Of a stretch of DNA of 64,000 nucleotides, positions 26,543 through 39,480 are shown piece after piece. The notes under the pieces are model-generated. The model saw only the letters and a program-made list of their open reading frames with translations. It had not been told where the DNA came from and ran no database searches. The translations under genes and the position numbers were made by a program. This stretch comes from Hydractinia symbiolongicarpus (lineage: Eukaryota; Cnidaria; Hydrozoa; Anthoathecata; Hydractiniidae): positions 35,135,828 through 35,199,827 of the forward strand of contig NC_079876.1 in NCBI RefSeq assembly GCF_029227915.1, written 5' to 3'. Within the stretch, counting starts at the first letter, position 1; the number at the start of each line of letters is the position of its first letter.

Positions 26543-28740
26543 CGAAATCTCTGAAAATGTCTTATAACAAATGTTTGTAAAATTTCAATGTGTACTTACT
26601 CCGATTAGAATCTAGATCAGTTGAAATGTCTTGCACGTGATTTATTTGATGTCAGAAGGCTATTCTTACCAAGCCTGCAAAGAGCGTTGGAATCTTACCA
26701 CTTAACAACTGGTGGATGATCATTCACTATTACCTGGAGTGGACTAATGCAAGCCATGGCTTCATAAAAAAGTGATATATCGGTTATTTGCACAGACAGT
26801 GGCAAGACATGGCGAATAAAAAGCTTGACTGTTATGGTTCCTCTTAACAAAATAATGTTTTTGTGTTGGTGTATACAATGTCTTATCAATAGTAACCACA
26901 TCCATAAGCTATCAAACATGGATGTAGCAAATAGTGGCATGAGCAAAATCAATTAAAATTGTTTTATGTAAAATGGTTTGTTTTCCTTTGCACAACGCAT
27001 ACTTATTAACATAACATTATTTTCGGTAACAATGTCTAGATAATTTCATTCCAATTTGATAACATTATTTTCGGTAACAATGTCTAGATAATTTTATTCC
27101 AATTTGATTGCTTGGCATTTGTTTTATTTTTAATTTTAGTCAACCTAGTTAACCTAGAATGACTGATTAGAATAGAGGTCTATGCTGGTAAAGTTCACCC
27201 AGCGTTTAATTAGTTAACATCCAATGATTTATGTCTGTGAGCTATTTTAAAAACTAGGGATCTTGTAATCGATAACATCACTACAATCGCAATTTTATTC
27301 ATAGCAGTACTAACTGTCGTCCAAACATTACCATATACTGATGATATACGTACCTTGTCCTTGAAAACACTTATACAGAACACCACCAACACATCCTACA
27401 AACTTAACGAAAATAAACAACTGATTTAATCTCAACAATAACCGTTGCATACAATTCAAGCGATAAAAAAATCACTAAGTCATGTCCGATATCATAACGA
27501 AGAGCAGCAGTTTCGAATCTGTTTACTCAGCTAAGAAGTTGAATATGTGCTTACAATAGTTTCTGTAACATATCCAGGCTAACACCTTCCTTAATCATTC
27601 TTGTTCGATGATTTGTGTAAAATCACATAATGATTGTGAATATTCTGACTAGTTAGTCTTTAACAATCGCAATCTTATACACACAACCATGAGCATTATT
27701 TGTATTTGTTTTTATTTCTTTGTTTTTTCCTTTATGTGAACAGTTTGTTAGCGATGCAAATGCAGCCAGCGAAGCGTTAGTTTGAAATTAACATTAAAAC
27801 TCTACCTTTTTCTTAATTTGCTAAAGTTTGCTAATTATCAATAAACCTGCCCTGAGAACGTTTAAATTGTAGTAGAGGTGATTTGCTATGTCCACGACGC
27901 TATTTATAGCGGACTATCAAATTAATTGTAATTGTATCGAAATATCACCTAGGAGAACGATTATGTCGAGTGCGTTATTTTCCCGCTGTATAAACCTGTC
28001 GCGAATACAAAAGTACTAATTTATTTGCGTCTCACATTCCAACAGATGTGTATGACAACCGCTTATGCGCTTTCTTCCATTGATCATGTTAACAAAATGT
28101 TTTGTGCCATTCTCAGACGATATGTCGTCGCCTGATTTTGCAAAAGTTGATTCAAACAGGACATTAAATTTTTGTTTGCGCTGTTGCTTTGTTTCATAGT
28201 CACTCTGAGCAAAATAAGAGTTTAAGACTTAATCACAACACAACTTATGCACTTACGTACAGCGCCAATCTGCAATTGAATTTTCTCAATTCTGACCCTC
28301 ACAGTCATTGACTGGTGTAACACGTCGTTTTAACTAACCGAATAAATCCAACCGTTTCAGTCTATATATTTACAATGGCAAACATAACCATATATCAATT
28401 CTCTTATTGCCAACACGGCACTGCGCATAGTACAACCTAACAGAAAAAATCCACCCGTTTCAATCTAAACATTTCCTATGGCAAACAAAACCATCATTTC
28501 TAGTACAAAATTTTCAGGAGCTACATATTGTATAAACAGACTAAATTTTTATAATCGTTTTGCAGCTTTCCAGAAAAAGGGTAATGTGGCCTACTTTTAA
28601 TTTCTCGGTTTTTAGTACTGGCGAGGGAGTGCCATTCTAGTGTAACTTTATCTACGGTCCGTTTAAAAATATTTCATTAGGTCGTGTTGCACTAAGCAGA
28701 TATCACACATCGATCTAAATATTTATCCAATCGATGTGAA
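26543..28740. repeat. Dispersed repeat family, copy B (paralogue of the Polinton flanks)
   Basis: The start (CCGAAATCTCTGA then CTTATAACAAAT at about 26543) matches the sequence immediately left of the Polinton (39535-39579). Its continuation (TGATTTATTTG.TGTC, CAAGC.TGCA, AAGCCATGGCTT.ATAAAA, TCGGTTATTT at about 26637-26790) matches the sequence immediately right of the Polinton (54127-54280). Later parts match copy A. Only short meaningless open frames occur. Confidence 0.65.
27013..27108. repeat. 48-bp tandem duplication
   Basis: Bases 27013-27060 and 27061-27108 are two head-to-tail copies differing at one position. The near identity implies a recent event within dispersed repeat copy B. 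Confidence 0.9.
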
Positions 28741-28749
28741 GCTACATTT

Positions 28750-30439
28750 TACGAAGCGCAGCACGTGGACTATTATCTTACGGACATTCAATATTTGTTT
28801 TATTTTATAACTAATTGACCTTGTTCATTGCCTTTATACAATGTTTCATTATCTCTTGCTACTCAACCAGCCATTTGCTAATAAGGGTGCTGGAGGACTG
28901 CCCATTGCCGGGGCCATCCATTTGGCGGTATTACTACAAATATTTCAGACCTTCATAAACTGTTTTTTATGATTTCCAGAGTAAGGGAAAGTAAAGCATA
29001 CAATCGTGTAGAATATTTTTAAAAAAACAAGACATTTTTTATTTAAAGTGTTTTGGCCTGTTCGAAAAAACAAAATACGCTGATGTAGTCGTCCCCCATA
29101 ATAAATTAGCGTGACGCCAAAATGATTAACTTTTTCTTTTTAAGTGGGACATACCATGTTTTATATTTTTATTTGATAGGTAAAGTAGAATTTTTTTTGT
29201 GTTGCCTAATATGGTGCGGCAGTTCCGAAAAAGTTGGTTATTCCCTTGTTTTATGTAGGAAAATAACAACATTCGAATTTAATGCAAGCAACTTCCATCA
29301 GTCTGATCGATATCCGAAGGTGGATATATCAATTTTTTTACTCTCTTTTTCTGACAATTTTTTCAATAAAGTCATTTTCCTTGGATTTCACACAAATTGG
29401 TTTAATTCCGTGATTTAGAGATATACTATGTATACTTTTTCTTCCGCGTAGGATAATATGGCGTTGAAGATTCTAAGACGTCGAGACAAATATATATTAG
29501 TCCACTTTATATTCTCTATTTTATTGTTTATAAGCATGGATATCATTTCTTTTATGAAAAGGAACTAATAGGAGTATAAATATTTGTTGGTCGCAGCATT
29601 CCTGTCTAACGAAACTGGACTTATCTCAAAGATTTCTGGTGACAAAAATTTGGTCAAAAAACCCGAAAACAATACAAACAACACAGATAAAGTTTCTACT
29701 TTCTTCTCATATGGAATCCATCGGGATTTAGGAACGTGAGAGGTCATATCCTGGACAATCACTAGTAAAAAAAGTAGCTGGTAAATGCATTGTGGCAGAG
29801 TATCCGTGTATTATCTTCCAGTTAGACAAATTAAGAAACATGGAAAACATACACTCAGCATATAATTACAATCCAGTCTTAGCCAACAGACAAAATACAA
29901 CTGTTATTACAGGAAAGACTTACTTTAAGCGTATTTAAATTTGGGTAGAACTCCACCTGAATTTGCTCAACGTATAGGATCACAAAAGAAGTTAATTACT
30001 TTATCATAGATTAACATTAATCAACGACGATTTCCAATTCCGATAAAGAAATGAAGTTTAAAAAATTGGTTATCAAACTTTTTTACAATATAATTCTTGT
30101 TTCGCATGTGGTCATAGAATCAATTATACTGTTTTAAATCTGTTTTTTGATTTTTTCCGTGATATATTGGAGCACGTAGTCCTCCCCCTCTCGATGCGTT
30201 ACAAAAACATAAAAATCGCGCAAGCTGTCAATTGTTTTAACAAATTATCGACAACACATAGGTTTTTTTACTTATAATTGTGCTACTTGCTGACTTGTAT
30301 GCGTTTTCTAGTCGATATCCTTGAAATAACTGGAAGAAAAAACCCAGAAAAGTAAGTTAAGGAAAATGCGAAATTTAAATTTATCAAAAATACGACTCGG
30401 TAATTATGCATTTACCTATTTTACCTCGTTTTCTAACGT
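28750..30439. other. AT-rich non-coding stretch
   Basis: One 98-codon open frame (29122-29418) rich in F, L and S has no recognised feature and resembles chance translation of T-rich DNA. Nothing else could be supported. Confidence 0.45.
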
Positions 30440-31670
30440 AGTAGTAGTAGAATTTATTTTCACCAACAATCTACATTGAATCTCGTGTATATATGAGCCT
30501 AGACCTAAGAATACTAGTTTATTTATATACATATATAAACATAACTGAAAATGTTGGAGGGAGGCTACCATGCTAGCTAAGAGCTAGGGACATGATAAAA
30601 CTAGAATTTATATAGTTTGAGACAAACCTAATCTATATATAGTTGGTTACAAGAATATGAGGCTCTCTTTGAGCTTTTTATAAGACCATTAGATTGTGCT
30701 CGTGTGGTGCGGGGGTGAGTGAAGTCAATAGCCTATGTAGAGCAAACAGGTACAGGAACTGTCTTTTGATACAACTTGAGTAGAAGAAGAACATTATTCA
30801 TATGTACAGTGTCAGAAATTTTAAGTATATTAAGATTTTGAAGTGTATAAATCCGTTTTACAGAAGCACTAGGTTGACCCTAGATTTGAGAACAATAAAG
30901 CAGATGAGAATGAAAAATAACATAATAATGAGGACATCACGTGGTAAAAAATGTCTAATCTTGGCTATTGCATCGTAAGCGCATTTCAGCCTAACTGCAA
31001 TTTTAGTAATTTGCGATTTCCAGCTAAGGTTTAAGTGTAACAAAACACCAAGGTACTTGATGTATTCACTGTGAGAAATTCTTTTCCCGCCAATCTTAAG
31101 TCTCACAGGATGATTCAAAGGCTTGTTGACGTGTTTAAAGATGATGTATTCAGTCTTACTAGCATTAAAAGCTATCGTATTGGCGTTAAGCCATTGCCAG
31201 AGAAACTTCAGGTCAAGATTTACCTTCTTTGTGAGACTTCTGAGGGAACTATTTATGTAAAGAAGATTGGTATCATCTAAAAAATGATACACCTCTGAGA
31301 ATTTTATTGCTGAATGAAGATCATTAATATATATCAGAAATAGAAATGGACCTAGTACTGAGCCTTGAGGCATTCCATGATTCACAGGTACCTTTTCTGA
31401 TATGGTGTTATTAACAAATAACGAATTGTTGTCGCCCAGAAAGGTAAGACTTAAAAAGGGGAAGAGCTTCACCTCGAATACCATAATGGGTTTGCTTTTG
31501 GAGTAATACATTGTGGTCAACGGTATCAAAGGCCTTCTACAGGTGAATAAAAATAACACAAGCATAATGACCCTTATCGAGCGCATCAAGAATTATTTGA
31601 GAAATGAGGGTGTGAGAAGTAGAGTAATGTTTTCGAAATCCACATTGATGACTATCAAAATGACTTGACA
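30440..31670 (-). mobile_element. Truncated non-LTR retrotransposon (CR1/L2-like), 3' part
   Basis: The minus strand encodes a reverse-transcriptase fragment (next entry), then the decayed C-terminus, a 3' untranslated region, and finally a short TAC microsatellite tail at about 30440-30460 (read GTAGTAGTAG on the plus strand). Such microsatellite tails are typical of CR1/L2-type elements. The 5' part (endonuclease and the start of the reverse transcriptase) is absent, as expected for a 5'-truncated insertion. Confidence 0.8.
30858..31670 (-). pseudogene. Non-LTR reverse transcriptase fragment
   Basis: The open frame from 31589 to 30858 (minus) contains the RT palm segment GMPQGSVLGPFLFLIYIND, the catalytic-box variant HFLDDTNLLY (usually F/Y-A-D-D), and a downstream KTEYIIF...YIKYLGVLLHLNLSWKSQI segment typical of the thumb region of CR1/L2/Jockey-group elements. 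Codons upstream to about 31670 read as the preceding RT motifs (QCGFRK, then KAFDTVDHNVLL) but in shifted frames, and the C-terminus beyond 30858 also continues in another frame. It is a broken relic with no likely activity. Confidence 0.85.
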
Positions 31671-32537
31671 TTTATATTGTGTAGCTATGTGTGCATAATT
31701 CTTTTTAAATTATATCTTTAAAAGAAGACCGCATTAAACACGATAAGACACGAAACTCACTATTGTTGTTAATTTTTGATGCTCATTTCTTTGAAAAGTT
31801 CGGGGTTATTAGTACCAACCATTCATTTTTGTTTACATTGATCACATATTAGAATTGCTAATTTATATATATATAACTTTATTTCGAGGTTTTGGGTACA
31901 AAACGTTTTTTAAGAACTTTTAAGACGCATTGTGCTAAAATTCAATTGTTATCAATCGTGTTTTCGCTAGCTCTATATTATAGGTGTTTTACGGCGGATT
32001 TAACCCTAACTCGAGACCGCATTTACCCAGGGTAATTTAGCCTTGCATAAATTATAAAATAAATATAAATAATATTTGTAGAGGTGATGATTTTGCATTC
32101 TGAAGCCACCGTTAGCTACTTGTCTTGTGATGTTAAAGTAAGACGATCCAAGCATCGATAAAACTATGTATATTAGCTAAGCCATATAATCGGAGTGGTT
32201 GACTCCTTCTCCTTAAGAATCGGATTATTTTCATTCTTTTGGGTTGGAAGGACCTTTTCAAATTGCGTTTAATTAGGAACATACTCTGATTTGTAGATGT
32301 AAGTATCAATCTTTATCAAATATAGACCAACTCCTTCATTAAAGGAATTGCTAAAAGTTTTTTTAGGTAAGGTTGCAAGTGATAACAGTTTCATCTACCG
32401 TTTTGTGCATGCACAACTTGGGAGGTGTCGTACGTGGGAGGTGTCGAATCGAGTTTTTCGGAAAACCTCGTGCATTTTAATATTTTTTTCGATAAATTGT
32501 TTTTTGAGAATACAAATAAATAAATGTAAATGACCAA
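31671..32537. other. AT-rich non-coding stretch
   Basis: No gene is seen. A small direct repeat (GGGAGGTGTCG twice) lies at about 32420-32447, just ahead of the transposon left end. Confidence 0.45.
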
Positions 32538-32559
32538 TACCTATGAAAGCCAGGAGGGG

Positions 32560-32995
32560 CAAAACCAAAAATCTTTGTAAGACACCGCTATTTTTCTAAA
32601 TAATCTAAAAATCTTTTCAAGAAACCATCCTTCAAAATCAAACCGAAATCTTTTCAAAAAACCATATTTCAAAACCAAACTGATAAACTTTTCAAAAAAC
32701 CATCTTTCAAACCGAAAACCTTTTCAAGAAACCATCCTTCAAAATCAAACCGAGAATCTTTTCAAAAAACCATATTTCAAAACCAAAACGATAATCTTTT
32801 TAAAAAACCTTTTTCAAAACCAAGCTGATAATCTTTTCAAAAAACCATCTTTCAAACCGAAAATCTCTTCAGGAAACCATTCTTAAAAATCAAACCGAAA
32901 TCTTTTCAAGAAACCATATTTCAAAACCAAACCAATAATCTTTTTAAAAAACCCTTTTTAAAACGAAAATCTTTTCACAAAACCGTTTTCGCTTC
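32560..32995. repeat. Left subterminal tandem array, about 40-bp units
   Basis: Diverged units built of AATCTTTTCAA, GAAACCAT, CTTTCAAA and CAAACCGA alternate about ten times. A related but sparser pattern (AAACC.AAAATCTTT in reverse complement) occupies the opposite end, 39240-39480. Subterminal repeat arrays of this kind are commonly transposase-binding sites; that role is inference here. Confidence 0.7.
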
Positions 32996-33048
32996 GGTTT
33001 ATGACCTTTAGACAAAATAAAATTTAATTTGTTGCGACACAGTAAACA

Positions 33049-34984
33049 AACATGGCGCCGTACTGTTCAAAATCTGGCAGCAAAGCTGAACCTACCCACA
33101 AGTGGTGCTGAAAATGAGGGGACAACTAGAAAAAGATTTTGAGAATAGCAAGGAAGATGACGGTTCAGAAACAATAACTCTTAAGCAGTTTACCACAACA
33201 AGTGAAAACAAGCGAAACTGGCTGTTGCGAAGAAAAATAAAGATCACCAAACGGCTACTAAGAACAAGAAATCCAAAAAAGAGAAACCAGTCTTTATTGA
33301 AGTGGGTTTAAAGAAACGAGAGCAATCTGTACTAAAAAGAATCAGAGGTCGCTTGCCTGTTGAAGTATACGAAAGGTGTAATGTCATTGACTTAAAAGCA
33401 GCTGCTATTGAAAAATATGGGAACCACGACCAATATTTTTGTGCGCTAGATGAATATGTTTTATTTTATCCGGACATGAGTAAAGTTGTTCTTTTACCAG
33501 GTAGTGGAAAAAGTTTTCGTTTGGATTTATATAAATCAGAGCTTGGAAAGCCGTATGCCAAATGTGTATTTTATCTACGCTTAAACGCAGCATTCTTTCA
33601 ACAAACAAATGATTCATTTGAGGATTCGCCTAAATTGTCAATGAAAAACATTCTATCGTCTCAGTTCGACAATGAATCAGATGAAGATATTCCAGTTGTT
33701 TCAAATTTATATCCGGAATTATTCATGGAAAGAAATGATGAGGACAATAATGCAGCTGAAAATAATGAAGATATTAATAATATGTATTTTTCAAGTAATC
33801 AGAGTGCCATATTCTCAAATTCAAATGCTGTCACTAATACATCCACACTTATAGAAGCTTCATTTTCAGAGAAACTATCCATTCTTGAACAATTTTTTTC
33901 AATGGACACTGTGCCCATTGTTTTAAATATCCGTCGTCGAAAAGTATTTTCAGATGCTAGCTATGCAGAAACTTAAATTTATTTTAAAAATGGTGTACCC
34001 TCGTTCAAAGTAAACTTCATTGGAGATAACTTAACTGATGGAGATGGCCCAAACAGAGAAAATTTTTCTTTGTTTTTTGAAGATGCTAAGAAACACATCA
34101 TGCATTCTGGAGCCTCTGGACAATTTACATTTCTACACAATACTGAAAAAATGAAAAGTGGAGAATTTTCTTTCTTTGGCAATATGGTTGCAATTGCTCT
34201 TATAAGTGATGTGCTTGCCCAAGATGTCTTCTCCCTTGTTGAAAGACTTATTTGACTCAATTGATGAAAAAATATTTCAACAAGTTGTGAGTATTTTTAC
34301 AGAGCGATTTGATGCTGGTGTTACAAAACCATTTCTCAAGTTGGAAGAAAAAAATGCAATTATTGAAGATATATCTTATCACTATTGTTTGTCTAATTGC
34401 AGCGAAGAAATGCAAGCAGTGCATCAGGGTATTGATTTACTAGGATTGAAAACAATCTTACATGATCATTACACAGACAGTGTGAAAGAGTAATTAAACA
34501 TTGTAGGCAAACAAACTTCACAAAAGTTACTAAAAGTGTTTAAAAATGTGTCCTACATATTCAGTAATGGAGGTGACGAGATCGAAACTTAAAAAAGATC
34601 TAGAGAAGAAGATATAGTATACAAGTTCACAAACTTTGTTGACAGCTTAGATGTAGAGGACTTATGCTTGAAAACCATTGCAATCGATTCAGACAGCGAT
34701 GAAGAAGAAGAAAATGCTTCTAATAAAAAATTGTTGAAAAAAATTTGACAAAAAGAATCTCTCTGATTTATTGCGTACAGTTCTGCTCTGGTTCAAAACT
34801 GAAACTGTTTATGTACCCGGACAATGCTTCTCGTGGTAAAAGAACTGTTGTTAGTACTTGTGCCTTGGTGATTTCATTCCCTGTGACAGCCAGATATTGC
34901 GGAACATCAGAGGCTTTGAACGAGCATTTCTTTGACGACATTGTGTCTTCACCTGGTTTCGGAAAGTTTTTGCGAAGCAATTGA
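33049..34984 (+). pseudogene. HECT-domain ubiquitin-ligase-like gene, broken
   Basis: The largest open piece, 33302-33976, has a conserved-looking N-terminal part (LKRIRGRLPVEVYERC, then YGNHDQYFCALDEYVLFYP) followed by an acidic Asn/Asp-rich linker. After a stop, 33977-34260 reads VNFIGDNLTDGDGPNRENF and FLHNTEKMKSGEFSFFGNM, which matches the start of the HECT domain of G2E3-like proteins. 34206-34493 continues the N-lobe in another frame. 34745-34984 gives the C-lobe with STCALVISFP and SSPGFGKF, where the Cys is the expected catalytic residue. At least three frame breaks separate the parts. The gene sits inside the transposon and would encode an E3-ligase-like accessory protein; the link to transposition is unknown. 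Confidence 0.75.
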
Positions 34985-37900
34985 GCTTTTCGAGCGAAGC
35001 TAAATTGTGGAGCACGTTTGCTACACGCAAGGTATACCAAGAGAATTATTGAGATTCTCAAAATTTCGATAGAAAAAAAGTCATATAAATCAGCGTAAAG
35101 AAATAAGACTGATATTTTTGTACATACAGCTAGGGTATTTTTTTTCTAATAAAACAAATAAGTTTGGACCGAGGGGTTAAAGTATAAGTTTAGTAAAAAA
35201 TGCAATAAGTACGGCTCGTACCCCCCACCCCCGAATTTTGACCCACCCCCCCCCCCTTCCCCCGTCTTTTGGTCCAGATTATACGTCCGCCGAGCTTGAA
35301 CACACAAAGAGGAATATGCCGTGAACAAGAAACGGTAGTCGGCATATTAGACACGTATATTTTACAGACCCAAAATGTGCCTTATTTCTTTGTATTATAG
35401 CTAATTATTGTATAAATAATTAATTAATTAATTTGCAATTTTGCTTCTAATACTATAATAGTTGTATTTTAATGAAACATAATAGTATTAAAACGGTTTT
35501 CTTCTTTTGAAATAATTTATTGCTAGTCCTGTTTCTAATCGACTTTACTTGTGTATTTTAAGCTTTTTTGTTGCTGTGCTTTTTCTGGATATTTTAGTTG
35601 AATTGGAAAGCTCCTGTGTAAGGTACCCTTTTCTAAAGAAATATTGAAGTAATTTGTACAATTATAACGCGCCGAGCTGTGTTTTATTTTATTGTTTCTA
35701 AGAAGATGTAAGAATACAATGTTTTTATCCAAATCAAGGTAAGGCTTAATCACACGAAAGGTAGCTAGAGCTCAGTTTTGTATAAAAGAATTAAAAGTAA
35801 TTTGTAGAATACATATGGAGAAGCTGTATTACTACCTAACTGATAGCCAGATATAGGAAAAGCTGTAGCTAGGGCGCAGACAAAACAAATAGCTCTGGGT
35901 GCTAGAGTGAGCTGACCAACCGTTTTTTATCACAGTTTTTTATTTATTATATAAGTAACCTGTTACAGTAATTAAAAAAAAATATCCACTTTTGCTATAA
36001 AACCAACAGCAATGTAATTGTCAATAGGAATTAGTTGTCCGTACACCCCTGAGAACAAGGTTTAAAACGACATTAAAACATTAAAACTGTCATTAAACAG
36101 AACTTCAAGGATGCCCAAGCCGCACACGTCCTCTAAACGGCGTGACCATCTTCGAGACTGCTTGTAATTTTAGAACAAGGGTGCTGATACGCTGCATACG
36201 CTGAAAAACGTGCAGGCGTTTTTGGGTAAGTTTAGCGTTTAGCAAAAAAATTGAAGTATTCACCCGAAAAAACCTGCATAGACCATAAAATAAACTATGT
36301 GGTAGTAAAGTTCTTAAAAGAACTGTTTTTGATGGTTTTTGATAAAATTTACTTGATAAATAACTTTTAAACTTTATTAAATCCTTTCTCTTAAAGCATC
36401 TTTTTCCAACTATCGTCCACAAGGTATGTTACAAGGAATTGAATTTTGGAAATGCTCCAGGCAAGTTTGGGAAAGTGTGGGCGGTTTTGGAAGACAATCA
36501 CAATTCAATTGGAAAAGTTGCCCGAACTCGCCATTATATATGTGGCCGTTTGCAGCTTATTGACACCCTCTTATTTTAGAATATTCTCAGGAATAATAGG
36601 CCAAGAGAAATTATATCAGAGTTTCTTGTCACCCACCCACGTGTGTTTAAGAACAACCACATAACAAACTTCATTACTTTTTAAATTATTTGTGTAAAAA
36701 TTACTATTTAATTCACGATAAACCGTCCTATCCAAGGTGCTTTTCTATTAGTGCTGAATTTAATAATTGACATGATTCAGCATAGTTTTTAAAAGGGTCT
36801 GAGTGCAAAATATGATTGCCAAAGTTCAGCACTTGTAATATTTGTGTATTTGTGTACTCAGCTTCTAAAACACACACAAGAGACATTATAATTTCCTCTG
36901 GGTGATTACATTAATGTTGGTTGAAAAAAAACTGAATGATGAGAAGCATATGTTGTTGAATGGGTCCAGGACAATAAACTTATTTAATTTTCCTTGGCCT
37001 TGCATCAATCAAATTCTGAAAAAATAAACACTTCTAAAATGATTTTGTCAGATTTGGAAACTGTTGGTATGGTTGGAACTTTGCATATAAAATTAGTGAA
37101 ATTGCCAAATTGTTTAGTTTTTTTCTTTTATACTTTTCCGAATTAGCCTTAATTATTTATGAGATGAAAAACAGTGCTTTCAATTCCATTGACTTGGCCA
37201 TCCCTTAAAGGCACTGGAAGCTTCACTATATGAAAATGTTTTCTTTTTCTTTTAGATTGTGTACAATGGGAGTGAGTGATGTAATCTTCTAATGCGTGTG
37301 GTGAAAAGAAGGCGAAACCGTTATTGTTTTTCTGCCCAAATTTGAAGCTATTTAATAAATCTTGATAAAGTTAAAAAACTGTTTTGATTTGTTTGTTTTT
37401 GTTTTAATTGTTTCCCGTGAGTTTTCGAAATTCGTTCCAGCAGATTCTGTGGCTTCTACTGCCGGTATTTTTACGTGATAAAAATACTGTTTTGTTGTAA
37501 GGTCATTTACGAAATCGTTAACGTTAGGACCAACTTCTTCGGGTTGCACAACTCGATGTATTACATATCTTTCGGAATACTGCTAAAAGTGCAATTTTGT
37601 ATTGCGCTCTTTACTTTTATCATTCTGTGGGAACATGCGGTATATACAAAAGTTTAACACGCGTTATTCGTTTTTGTTAGTTTCGCGTAATCTAATTTTC
37701 TCGCACATTTTAAAAAGAATATCCCACGCTCATCAAATACTCGCGCGGTCTATTCGCCAAAAAAACATGTTTTTGCGCAACGAATTGTTCTGCAGAGTGT
37801 TCATTTTCCTACCTCGTCCCCATGGTTCTTCTAAATGATATTCAATTTTGATGTATTTCGGAAGATGTTAGCGCCAAAGAAACAAGAAGCGCTAGGGACA

Positions 37901-38307
37901 AAGTATTGGATAGTTTAATTTTGCTTGCAACTTGCGAAATGCTTCGCAACCTTTTATTAATTTCTAGTAAATTTTTAGGCATTTTTAGTTTTAATTTGAT
38001 ATTTTGTTTCTGGAAATATTAATTTTATATGTTACTGATCCTATTTTATTTAGCTTGAAATAGGAATCTGTTTTTATTATATATACATATATACTTGCAT
38101 ACTGGCTATCAATTGCTAATTTTTTTTTTTTTTATGAAAATATTTTTTTCTGTCAACGTTCTGTTTTATTGTTTTCCTTGCTTGCTTCTGTTTCTCTAAG
38201 AATAAAAATACAATGTGCACAATGTGATAAACAGTTTACATTGAAACATATACAGTATTATCTCTCTGGAGTCTTTATTTTTATGTTATATACAAGATAA
38301 TATATTT
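34985..38307. other. Transposon interior without recognised genes
   Basis: A C-rich run lies at 35220-35270. At 36177-36240 there is a dispersed repeat matching 6464-6530. Around 36440-36660 the plus strand reads, with one stop, as a possible exon remnant (VWAVLEDNHNSIGKVARTRH and a following stretch), but no family was recognised. The rest is AT-rich. Confidence 0.4.
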
Positions 38308-39165
38308 TTAGCTATCACAGAGTTCAATAACACATTTTAGTAACTTTCTTGCTTCCATCCAGTTTGTTGGAGGATGATTTAGTTGTTTTTTATTCACCAC
38401 ATAATTGAAATGCTCAAAAATATCTGCATCTGAAGCCAAATATGGTTCGGCCTAAGAAATTACATCCCTCTGCTGTATCAAATGATCTAGGTGATCGCTG
38501 CTGATTTTGATACCCATATCTTTGTGACCAGGTAATGCTGGAGCGTAATAAAGTACATCAGGGATCCCTGGTGTTGTATCATGCCTTGAACGCCTAATAT
38601 AATGCTTGTTCCATTGATGTACAATATAGTTTAGCTGATTCTAGAAAAATTTTGAATAAACAAACCAGACACAATCTGCGTGAATTAGATTTCCAAGCAT
38701 CAAAATACCTGTATCCACCAATTCTCTAAAGTAATCAATAACCCATACTGTAAAAGACTTTTTGCAATAACACCCCCAAGCCTCAATTCGCCGATTTGCT
38801 GGAGATATGACGTATTGATGGGCGTTTTTATATTTCGCCAAGTAGCATTGAGCGTCTGCCATCACGCAGTTCTCTGTACCGCAGTCTGTACGAAGCAGTT
38901 TAGGGCACAACTTAAATTCTTCAATTGATTTTAGGTAGTAATAAGCTGTAACAAAAGGATTGTTGTTGCTACGCTTTCAGTCATATTATTTTGCGCGAAA
39001 AACCATCTATACAACCATGTATTGGTAGGGCGTACGGTTTCAGCTTATCGTACCCGTCCACGTGCCAACAGGAATTTGGACCTTCTGACTTGTAAACACG
39101 GCGGTTTAAACGACAAGCCCTTTTTTGTGCTGTGCCGTCTGGATCAATACTTCTAAGTAGAAAAC
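38308..39165 (-). pseudogene. DDE (rve-fold) transposase remnant
   Basis: On the minus strand the reading RVYKSEGPNSCWHVDGYDKL and HGCIDGFSRK (about 39010-39110) supplies the first Asp. The open frame 38910-38641 supplies LLRTDCGTEN (second Asp) and NRRIEAWG (the Glu). Codons from 38640 to the stop at 38308 read HYIRRSRHDTTPGIPDVLYY, the conserved C-terminal segment of an integrase-core protein family widespread in cnidarian and fish genomes. Two or more stops and shifts break the frame. A pyrimidine-rich tract ending in AG at about 39155 may be a splice acceptor, in which case upstream exons are missing or unrecognised. Confidence 0.75.
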
Positions 39166-39239
39166 ATTGTTAATAAGAAAAATAAAGCACTGCTTATGAA
39201 TGCATTGTAGGAACAATGTCATTTTTAATTAATTTTCAG

Positions 39240-39480
39240 TTTCTTCGAAAAAAAAATTCCTTTTGCAAACAAAATTTCTTATTTCTTACAAAGATTTTAA
39301 ACTTTTTTTTCGGATTTTAAGTTTATGTGCAAAACATTGGGTTTCTCTGGAAGAATTTCAGTTTTGTAAAGAAATATTCGCTTTTCTTAATAGATTTTGG
39401 GTTTTCCTCTAATATTTTAGGTTTTCCTGTAACATTTTAGGTTTCTTATAAAGTTTTTCGGTTTGGCCTCTCTCGGCTTC
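39240..39480. repeat. Right subterminal repeat region of the DDE transposon
   Basis: Repeated ATTTTAGGTTTTCCT, GTTTCTTATAAAG and GGGTTTTCC blocks on the plus strand are, in reverse complement, of the same style as the left subterminal array at 32560-32995. Confidence 0.55.

Noticed and set aside
29122-29418. 98-codon open frame
   Set aside because: Low-complexity F/L/S composition from T-rich DNA; no motif.
32531-32538. Target-site duplication for the DDE transposon
   Set aside because: The best flank pair, ACCAAT and ACCGTT, differs at two of six positions and the exact ends are uncertain.
35220-35270. C-rich run as a regulatory or G-quadruplex site
   Set aside because: It is mostly uninterrupted C rather than spaced runs, and nothing links it to a gene.
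36440-36664. Possible exon remnant in the DDE transposon
   Set aside because: The readable peptide contains a stop and no family was recognised; kept only as a remark in the interior feature.
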